Below are positions 57,969-64,000 of a stretch of 64,000 nucleotides of DNA, in pieces; position 1 is the stretch's first letter; the number at the start of each line of letters is the position of its first letter. The notes under the pieces were generated by a model. It had not been told where the DNA came from. It worked only from the letters and a program-made list of their open reading frames with translations, and did no database searches. A program made the position numbers and the translations under genes. Where the stretch lies: assembly GCA_018819135.1 (NCBI GenBank), contig JAHJQK010000192.1:1-64000 (forward strand), in the 5' to 3' direction. Origin of the DNA: Pseudomonadota bacterium. Lineage in GTDB: Bacteria > Desulfobacterota > SM23-61.

Positions 57969-58760
57969 TTAAATAACCTTTGCCTCCTCCCGCAAAAGTT
58001 TGACTAAATTCTTGGCGGCGTCGATCACTTCCCCGGAAATGATCTTTCCCGGAGGGCGAGAGGGCGGGGAAATATATTTCATGATTTTGGTCTTGGAGCC
58101 AGCTGCTCCCACCTGGTCCGCCGGCAGTCCCAGGGTGGCCTGATTGATAAGTTTCACTTCTTTCTTTTTCGCCTTCATGATCCCGGGAAGCGAAGCATAC
58201 CGGGGTTCATTCAGCCCCTTCTGGCAGGTGAATACGGCCGGTAAGCCTACTTCAATGACTTCCTTGCCTCCTTCAACTTCGCGTTCTACCTTGGCCTTCT
58301 TCTTATCGGGGCTGATTTCTAACTTCGTAATCAGGGTGACATGGGGCAGATTTAAGATTTCAGCCAGAGAAGGGCCTACCTGGGCCAAATCATCATCAAC
58401 TGCCTGTTTCCCGCAGAGGATGAGGTCGAAGGATTCCTTCTGAATTGCCTCAGCGAGTACCTTGGCTGTCGTAAAACCGTCTGCTCCTTCGAAAGCCGGA
58501 TCATTCAAGTGGATCGAACGATCTGCTCCCATGGCCAGACCCGTGCGCAGTGCTTCCACCGCTTTTTGCTGCCCCATAGTTACCAAGATGACCTGCCCCC
58601 CGAACTTTTCCTTGATCCTTAAAGCCTCTTCGACACCAAACTCACAATACGGGTTTATGACATACTTGATGTCATCGGTTACGATCCCCGATCCATCTGA
58701 CTTAATTTTGATCAGAGTCTCGGTGTCGGGTACCTGCTTCATGCAAACAATGACGTTCAC
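57969..58760 (-). CDS. etfB: electron transfer flavoprotein beta subunit (copy 2)
   Basis: 263 residues, GTG start with AAAGGAGG upstream. MNVIVCMKQVPDTETLIKI, YVINPYCEFGVEEALRIKEKFGG, LILCGKQAVDDDLAQVGPSLAEIL and CQKGLNEPRYASLPGIMKAKKKEVK are standard EtfB features including the signature loop. First metabolic gene after the TetR regulator. Confidence 0.95.
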   Translation of the reverse strand: MNVIVCMKQVPDTETLIKIKSDGSGIVTDDIKYVINPYCEFGVEEALRIKEKFGGQVILVTMGQQKAVEALRTGLAMGADRSIHLNDPAFEGADGFTTAKVLAEAIQKESFDLILCGKQAVDDDLAQVGPSLAEILNLPHVTLITKLEISPDKKKAKVEREVEGGKEVIEVGLPAVFTCQKGLNEPRYASLPGIMKAKKKEVKLINQATLGLPADQVGAAGSKTKIMKYISPPSRPPGKIISGEVIDAAKNLVKLLREEAKVI

Positions 58761-58796
58761 CTTTAACCTCCTTTTGTATATGAATTGAATTCTTCG

Positions 58797-58880
58797 GAAC
58801 GCAGATTTTCGCAGATCACTACGGATTTAGATTTGGTATGGGCAAATCTTTGAGAATCCGAATTTCATCTGCGTCCAAAA
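58797..58880. repeat. CGCAGATTTTCG-type repeat between tetR and etfB
   Basis: GAACGCAGATTTTCGCAGATCACTACGG at left and CATCTGCGTCC at right; same family as at 24072. Confidence 0.5.
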
Positions 58881-58905
58881 ATAATATCGAACTTGAATCA
58901 ACAGA

Positions 58906-59520
58906 TCAAGCCGGCCAGGGATAATCCTTCTGGGCCTCTTCGCTCATCACCCCTCTGATAAAAACGTCGCTGATTTGCAGAGCTGCTTCGTCGATGCTGT
59001 GCTTCTTTTTTGTCGATAGCACCCAGTAACGGGCCATCTCATCCAGCGCCCCAAACAAAGCCCTTTTCATGATCCCCGGGGTGAGGTCCTTGCGGATGAA
59101 TCCCCTCTCCTGACCTTCGATTACGATCGAGCGAATCAGGTTGAGGTATTCGATGAAAGGCTTGTTGATATATTCTTTCATGAATTTACTGCTTTGGCGA
59201 ACTTCCACTCCCAGGACTTCGCCAAGTTGCTGCTGCTTGGCTACAATGGAAAGATGCATGACGGCAAAACGCCTGATCTTCTGCAGCGGATCCTTTTCTT
59301 TTTCCAGCTCTTTTCTCGTGTTTTCGACGATCTGCCCGAATTCTTCCTCGAAAAGGGAAATGAGAATATCATCTTTGTTCTTAAAATAGAGATAGATCGT
59401 CCCATCGGCGACATTGGCTTCTTTGGCGATCTCCGAAACCCGGGAGTTGTAAAATCCCTTCTCGGCAAAAACTTTTACAGCCGCCTTTAATATTTTCTGG
59501 TGCTTGTTCTCGTCTTTCAT
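58906..59520 (-). CDS. TetR/AcrR family regulator, probably of acyl-CoA metabolism
   Basis: 204 residues. HTH ILKAAVKVFAEKGFYNSRVSEIAKEANVADGTIYLYFKNKDDILISLFEEEF is typical and close to FadR-type regulators. The C-terminal ligand domain is helical. It is transcribed toward the ETF/acyl-CoA genes. A TGAATGATTATTCATTCA box lies 430 bp upstream, separated from the gene by a MITE-like repeat. A role as an acyl-CoA-responsive repressor is inferred. Confidence 0.88.
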   Translation of the reverse strand: MKDENKHQKILKAAVKVFAEKGFYNSRVSEIAKEANVADGTIYLYFKNKDDILISLFEEEFGQIVENTRKELEKEKDPLQKIRRFAVMHLSIVAKQQQLGEVLGVEVRQSSKFMKEYINKPFIEYLNLIRSIVIEGQERGFIRKDLTPGIMKRALFGALDEMARYWVLSTKKKHSIDEAALQISDVFIRGVMSEEAQKDYPWPA

Positions 59521-59680
59521 GTTCTTAAAAACAACAAAATTTTAGAGGTTAAGGAATCGATAACAGTTTAGCCCTTTGAAAACTTGGCTAAACTTCAATG
59601 CAGAATGCAAAATTTAAATTGCCAATTTAAAAATGAGAGGCATTTCCCCTTGAAATTTACATTTTTCACTTGGCAACTTT

Positions 59681-59813
59681 GATGGACTCGTAAAAAGTAT
59701 GAAAATACTCTTTTTGGTCATTCCCGTGAAAACGGGAATCCAGTATTATAAAGTATTTACATCTTCTCTGGACTCCCGCATCCGCGGGAGAGGCGACTTT
59801 TTACGAAATCATC
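59681..59813. repeat. MITE-like dispersed repeat, copy 3
   Basis: GATGGACTCGTAAAAAGT and ACTTTTTACGAAATCATC ends; hairpins CATTCCCGT-GAAA-ACGGGAATCC and GACTCCCGC-ATCC-GCGGGAG. It lies between the tetR gene and its probable operator. Confidence 0.8.
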
Positions 59814-59949
59814 AACTTTCATTTTTCAATGAAATTTAGTGGTTCTTTTCAAAGCGCTAAATTGATACAGAAATCGATTGTTTATAACCGATGAAATTTT
59901 TTTACCTTAATTTTCACCCAACTGACCAGGAATGGAATGCAATTTAGAA

Positions 59950-59967
59950 TGAATGATTATTCATTCA
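59950..59967. promoter_or_regulatory. FadR-type TetR operator
   Basis: TGAATGATTATTCATTCA matches the Bacillus FadR box TGAATGAMTANTCATTCA at 17 of 18 positions and is a near-perfect palindrome. On the minus strand TTGAAT-N16-TAAATT overlaps it and could be the tetR promoter. Confidence 0.65.
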
Positions 59968-60358
59968 ACAGTTTTTAACATAGCCCTAAAAGGCTGTCAA
60001 GTTTTTTTTGAATTTTTTTTTAAGAATTTTTGTCTGGTTCCCTTTCCACTGATTTCAATATTTCATTGCCGGCGCCCCTTTTCCTCCTTCTTAAAATCAT
60101 GCCAAGAATCTTATCCCTAGAAAAAAATACTGCCTTATTTGGCCAAGCCAGGGGCCCTTCCTGCCCGAACCGGCACACCAACTCGGAGAAAGGACCAATC
60201 TTCAAAACTGGGGTGGGGAATAATCGCCTTGATTTCCAAGGCTGTTTTAAATATGATTTACCCTACGCCTAAGTCAGGGCGGGGAATTTAAATCTGTAAC
60301 TACCAGCCTGAGGATTCATTGGGTAAATAAATGCGCACCATCTGACGGGGGTGTATAA
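59968..60358. other. intergenic stretch without a convincing gene
   Basis: 391 bp before the POR beta gene. The small ORFs of the track (61 and 80 codons) lack ribosome sites and family resemblance. A short T-rich tract near 60002 is the only notable feature. Confidence 0.5.
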
Positions 60359-61240
60359 ATGAAAGCCAGAGACTTACAGGAAGAATATCTTTTCTCCGGC
60401 CATGGGGCTTGCCCGGGTTGCGCGATGCCTCTTGTTGCGCGCTATGCTTTCCTTGCTTTGGGCCAAAATACCATCGTTATCGTTACCGCCAGCTGTTTCG
60501 GGACCATCATTTCTACTTTCTATCCCACTGCCCCCATCAAGCTGGCCGCTTATTCGACCCCTTTTGCCTCTGCCGGGGCAGCTGCCTCCGGGGTGCGGGC
60601 CGCCCTGGACATGAAAAGCGATAATGTCACCACCGTCCTAGCCATTGCCGGGGATGGGGGAACTTTTGACATCGGCCTTCAGGCCCTCTCCGCCGCTGCC
60701 GAACGGAACGATAATATCATTTACCTCTGTTACGACAACGAGGCGTACATGAACACGGGAATCCAGCGTTCATCGGCTACCCCGTGGGGATCCTGGACCA
60801 CGACAACACCCCCGGCAAACCTGAAAGATCAGCCGAAGAAAGACATTGTCCAGATTATGGTCGCCCATAATGTCCCTTACGTGGCCACGGTTTCGATAGC
60901 CTATCCGGAGGATTTCAACCGCAAGATGAAGAAAGCCAGAGAGACCCGCGGGTTTAAATTCCTCTATGCCCTTTCTCCGTGTCCCGTCGGGTGGCGGTTT
61001 TCTTCTGAGCTCACCGTGCGCCTCGCCCGGTTGGCTGTCCAAACAAAGCTCTTCCCGCTCCTGGAAGTGGAAAATGGCGAACGGTACATCCTCAATGAAG
61101 TGCCCGAAGGGATCCCCGTCAGCGAATATTTGCAACCCCAGGGACGTTATTCTTTCCTGCGCGAAGGAGACACGGAACGGATCCAGGAAGAGGTAGACCG
61201 GGAATGGAAGCGGCTGATGAGGCGAATGGAAGGAACCTGA
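60359..61240 (+). CDS. 2-oxoacid:ferredoxin oxidoreductase beta subunit (PorB type)
   Basis: 293 residues. The TPP-binding beta subunit: SGHGACPGCAMPLVARY with the FeS/TPP Cys pair, VTASCFGTI, AIAGDGGTFDIGLQALSAAAERN and CYDNEAYMNTGIQRSSATPWG. A further Cys near SPCPVGW is the usual last cluster ligand. It oxidises a 2-oxoacid such as pyruvate to acyl-CoA and reduces ferredoxin. No alpha, gamma or delta gene is next to it, so they must be elsewhere. GGGGGTG ribosome site. Confidence 0.9.
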   Translation: MKARDLQEEYLFSGHGACPGCAMPLVARYAFLALGQNTIVIVTASCFGTIISTFYPTAPIKLAAYSTPFASAGAAASGVRAALDMKSDNVTTVLAIAGDGGTFDIGLQALSAAAERNDNIIYLCYDNEAYMNTGIQRSSATPWGSWTTTTPPANLKDQPKKDIVQIMVAHNVPYVATVSIAYPEDFNRKMKKARETRGFKFLYALSPCPVGWRFSSELTVRLARLAVQTKLFPLLEVENGERYILNEVPEGIPVSEYLQPQGRYSFLREGDTERIQEEVDREWKRLMRRMEGT

Positions 61241-61256
61241 AACAAAGGATAGGATT

Positions 61257-61790
61257 GTGGAGAGGATGGCAAAAGTGCCAAGAAATATCAATCAAGCCTT
61301 GCGGGGATTTTTACCAACATTCTATAAATTAGGTGCCAGGGGCGCGAAAATCATTTCCCCCTCCAAAGTAGTCACGGCTCCCTGGGTGCGCTGGAAATGC
61401 CAGTTCGGCTGCGGCGGATACGGTTCCAGCCTGATGTGCCCGCCTTATACCCCCCAGCCGGAAGAAACCCGCAAAATGCTGGACGGATACAAGCGGGCAA
61501 TTTTATTTGAAAGTGGATCCGGGAATACGAAAAAAATTGCCGCCCAAATGGAACGGGAAATCTTTTTATCAGGATCCTACAAGGCTCTTGGCTTAGGGGC
61601 TGGGCCCTGCAGCCTTTGCCGCTCGTGCTCCTTCGAAAACGGCTGCCGGCACCCGGATGAAGCGAGGCCTTCCATGGAAGCCTGTGGCATAGACGTCTTT
61701 GCCACTGCCAGAAAGCACGGGTTTCCCATCAAGGTAGTTAGAACTTACCAAGATCCCCAGCATTATTTCGGCCTGGTTTTAGTGGAGTGA
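61257..61790 (+). CDS. DUF2284 putative metal-binding protein
   Basis: 177 residues. CQFGCGGYGSSLMCPPYTPQPEETRKML and CSLCRSCSFENGCRHPDEARPSMEACGIDV show the paired Cys motifs of DUF2284. GTG start 16 bp after porB; ATG three codons on is possible. The conserved Cys probably hold an FeS or metal site. Coupling with porB suggests a redox or corrinoid-related role, not shown. Confidence 0.85.
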   Translation: MERMAKVPRNINQALRGFLPTFYKLGARGAKIISPSKVVTAPWVRWKCQFGCGGYGSSLMCPPYTPQPEETRKMLDGYKRAILFESGSGNTKKIAAQMEREIFLSGSYKALGLGAGPCSLCRSCSFENGCRHPDEARPSMEACGIDVFATARKHGFPIKVVRTYQDPQHYFGLVLVE

Positions 61791-61807
61791 AATGAATTGA
61801 AAGTAAG

Positions 61808-61826
61808 CATGACCGTATTGGTCATG
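61808..61826. terminator. short hairpin between convergent genes
   Basis: CATGACC-GTATT-GGTCATG, a 7-bp perfect stem in the 50-bp gap between convergent genes. No T-run follows, so termination strength is doubtful. Confidence 0.4.
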
Positions 61827-61840
61827 GCGACAAATTCTTT

Positions 61841-64000
61841 CTAAATTGCAGGTTTCGGGTCTTTACCCAAAACTTTCCTGACCTTCTTTGTTAATCCATC
61901 AATTGTAAAGGGCTTCTGGATAAAATTCACCCCTTTATCCAAAACACCATGATGGACAATGGCATTGTCCGTATAGCCTGACATATAGAGCACCTTCGCC
62001 CCTGGACGACTTGATACGAGACATTCAGCCAACTCGCGACCATTCATCCCCGGCAATACCACATCCGTCATTATCAGATGAATAGGTCCCCCATGCTGCT
62101 CACAAATCTGTCTGGCCTCATCCCCATGAGACGCCTCCAGGACAGTGTACCCATTTTTAGTGAGGATTTGAACGGTCACCTGCCGGACCTTCTCCTCATC
62201 CTCCACCACCAGTATCGTCTCACCCCCACCAGGAAGCTCCTTTTGAACCACCTTCTCACCCGCTTCCTCCGGAAGCTCATCCACGCGGGGAAGATAAATC
62301 TTAAAAGCGGTCCCCTGTCCTGGCTCGCTGTATACCCAGATGTTTCCTCCGCTCTGCTTCACAATCCCATGGACCGTGGATAACCCCAACCCTGTGCCCT
62401 TCCCTTTCTCCTTCGTCGTAAAGAAGGGCTCAAAGATATGCTCTTTAACCTCAGGGGGCATTCCTACTCCTGTATCGCTCACTGAGAGCATCACGTAACG
62501 CCCTGGTGTCACCGCCACATGGCTGCGGGCATAAACTTCATCCAGATCCACATTGGCTGTCTCAATGGTCAACTTTCCTCCCTTCAGCATAGCGTCCCTC
62601 GCATTGACCGCAAGATTCATCACCACCTGTTCGATCTGCCCGGGATCAGCCTTCACCGTTCCCAAATTTTCTGCCAATAGAGTAACCAGCTCGATATCTT
62701 CTCCAATGACCCGGCGTAACATCTTATCCAGATCTCGCAAAATGGTATTGAGGTCCAATACCTTCGTCTCCAACACCTGGCGCCTGCTGAAGGCTAAAAG
62801 CTGCCGGGTGAGAGCGGCCGCCCGGTCCGCCGCCTTCTCAACCTGCTCGATGTTTTCTCGCAAAGGATCGCCCGCTTTCAGCTCCATGAGGGAGAGCTGG
62901 CTGTTGCCCTTGATAATGGTGAGGAGGTTGTTGAAGTCATGGGCAACGCCACCGGCCAGACTGCCAATGGCTTCCATCTTCTGCGATTGGCGAAGCTGTT
63001 CCTGAAGAGTTACTTTTTCTTCCTCCGCTCGCTTGCGCTCGGTGATGTCCTGGACCATGGAAAGAACACCCAAGACCGTGCCATCAGCCTCTTTTATGGG
63101 GGTATTGGACCATTCACAAGTGATGGTGCGACCATCTTTGGTCATGTTATCATTAACGCTGTGGGCAGTAGAATCTCCTCCGAGCAGGCGCTGCCAAATA
63201 CTGTCCACATGGGATTGCACCTCTTTTGGCACGATGAGACCGTAAGGGTGTTTCCCCATCATCTCCTCGGCAGTGAAACCAAAGATCTTTTCAGCAGCAG
63301 GATTCCACGATGTGACCCTGAAGTCAGGGTCCCACATAATACAACCGATGGGCATCCGATCGATTTGAAGCTGGAGGCGTGCCTGACTTCTCTGCAGTGC
63401 ATCTTCAGCCCTTCTCCGTTCTGACTCCCGGCGCTCAAGTGACTCGGCCATCTGATCAAAGGCTTGAGCTACTCGACCAATTTCTCCTTTGTCGTAAGGT
63501 GGACCTACACGAACAGTCAGATCTCCATCGGCCAACCGCTTCGTTGTGTTTGAAAGCCTATTCACAGGACGCAGAATGAAAAGATTTCCACCAAACCAGG
63601 CCGCCAGAAACGTCAACATCGCCACCAGTCCTAACCAGGCAAGGTTGCGAACCATATTCCGATCGGCCTCCGCAAAGGCCACCTTAGAGGGAATACCAAC
63701 AGACACATAAGCGCCCACCTCTGCCCTGCTGCTCAGTGGGGTAAAGGCATACAAACGCAGGACACCATCAATGCCTGTAGTCTCGACCGTTCCCTCCCCT
63801 TGGCGGGTCAAGATGGTTTTTACGATGGGGGCATCTGACATGCTTCGGCCCACCCATTTCTCCGGATCGGGATAGCGGGACAGGATTGTTCCCTTGCGGT
63901 CAAACACCGTAAACACTGAATCTGGAGGCAAATTCGCTTTTGCAACGATCTGCTGTAACCAGGTCAAGTCCAGGCTGGCAAAGGCCACACCCTTCAGGTG
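61841..64000 (-). CDS. hybrid histidine kinase with dCache, HAMP, PAS and receiver domains (cut by window edge)
   Basis: At least 719 residues, with the frame still open at the right edge, so the true start lies outside and the GTG used by the track is internal. Order: distal half of a Cache sensor (VFTVFDRKGTILSRYPDPEKW), a membrane helix (LAWLGLVAMLTFLAAWF), HAMP (RPVNRLSNTTKRLADGDL), PAS (CIMWDPDFRVTSWNPAAEKIFGF), His box GGVAHDFNNLLTIIKG, N box NLAVNARDAML, G box DTGVGMPPEVKEHIF, and a receiver with phospho-Asp in LIMTDVVLPGMNG. The HAMP/PAS/HDFNN form is a general two-component hybrid; signal unknown. Confidence 0.93.
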   Translation of the reverse strand, partial: HLKGVAFASLDLTWLQQIVAKANLPPDSVFTVFDRKGTILSRYPDPEKWVGRSMSDAPIVKTILTRQGEGTVETTGIDGVLRLYAFTPLSSRAEVGAYVSVGIPSKVAFAEADRNMVRNLAWLGLVAMLTFLAAWFGGNLFILRPVNRLSNTTKRLADGDLTVRVGPPYDKGEIGRVAQAFDQMAESLERRESERRRAEDALQRSQARLQLQIDRMPIGCIMWDPDFRVTSWNPAAEKIFGFTAEEMMGKHPYGLIVPKEVQSHVDSIWQRLLGGDSTAHSVNDNMTKDGRTITCEWSNTPIKEADGTVLGVLSMVQDITERKRAEEEKVTLQEQLRQSQKMEAIGSLAGGVAHDFNNLLTIIKGNSQLSLMELKAGDPLRENIEQVEKAADRAAALTRQLLAFSRRQVLETKVLDLNTILRDLDKMLRRVIGEDIELVTLLAENLGTVKADPGQIEQVVMNLAVNARDAMLKGGKLTIETANVDLDEVYARSHVAVTPGRYVMLSVSDTGVGMPPEVKEHIFEPFFTTKEKGKGTGLGLSTVHGIVKQSGGNIWVYSEPGQGTAFKIYLPRVDELPEEAGEKVVQKELPGGGETILVVEDEEKVRQVTVQILTKNGYTVLEASHGDEARQICEQHGGPIHLIMTDVVLPGMNGRELAECLVSSRPGAKVLYMSGYTDNAIVHHGVLDKGVNFIQKPFTIDGLTKKVRKVLGKDPKPAI

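Noticed and set aside
60020-60272. small ORFs upstream of porB
   Set aside because: No ribosome site, no family resemblance and both strands are open in the same region.

Overview
The window looks like chromosome from a Gram-negative, anaerobic, probably syntrophic or sulfate-reducer-like member of the Desulfobacterota (old Deltaproteobacteria). The evidence is lpxC and envelope-stress genes (outer membrane with LPS), sigma-54 two-component regulation, two electron-transfer flavoprotein (ETF) pairs with a membrane FeS oxidoreductase, a ferredoxin-type 2-oxoacid oxidoreductase subunit, and many short palindromic intergenic repeats of a kind common in that group. This assignment is inference from gene content; no marker phylogeny was possible.

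Layout. 1-5.6 kb is core: a cut NtrY-like kinase, lpxC, a RodZ-like HTH membrane protein, an acyl-CoA carboxylase carboxyltransferase and a MaoC hydratase. 5.8-19.9 kb is a 14.1-kb integrative element in tRNA-Arg(CCG), bounded by a 48-bp direct repeat, with nearly every gene on the minus strand. It carries integrase, Xis-like HTH, a two-gene topoisomerase VI-like module (GHKL subunit B plus Spo11/Toprim subunit A), zinc-ribbon proteins, a GC-rich structured non-coding stretch, terminase, a replication initiator, a Twinkle/T7-type primase-helicase and a Cro-like regulator with its promoter/operator. I see no portal, capsid or tail gene, so it resembles a phage satellite or a stripped prophage. 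20-23.3 kb is a scrap zone: a DUF4143 ATPase, an hsdS tail, a proteasome-like Ntn-hydrolase gene broken at a G-run and a truncated VapC.

23.3-38.4 kb is mostly housekeeping: SDR, PflX-like radical SAM, AlbA/Schlafen-type ATP-binding protein, TatD, an M42 peptidase, a frameshifted TIM-barrel isomerase, then a ZraPSR-like envelope or metal stress block (two Spy/CpxP-like proteins, histidine kinase, sigma-54 activator, MBL-fold hydrolase). A textbook -24/-12 promoter with upstream repeats precedes one Spy gene. GDPD, EngB and an aminotransferase follow. 38.7-44.2 kb is a chromosomal integron: a deleted and insertion-damaged integrase, an attI-like core and about seven cassettes separated by six recognisable attC sites. 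Cassettes encode an M23 lipoprotein, a repeat zinc-ribbon protein, a ParE-type toxin-antitoxin pair and unknowns. A mazEF remnant closes it.

44.7-64 kb returns to metabolism: QueG-like FeS protein, isochorismatase-type hydrolase and Tat-exported superoxide dismutase. A minus-strand fatty/aromatic acyl-CoA oxidation cluster follows (CoA transferase, MaoC, FAD oxidoreductase, EtfA/EtfB, acyl-CoA dehydrogenase, EtfD/EMO-like FeS protein, a second EtfA/EtfB, TetR regulator). In the expected flow, the dehydrogenase reduces ETF, ETF reduces the membrane FeS protein and electrons enter the quinone pool, with TetR as the likely acyl-CoA sensor. A near-perfect FadR-type box lies upstream of TetR. The window ends with a POR beta subunit, a DUF2284 protein and a cut hybrid histidine kinase.
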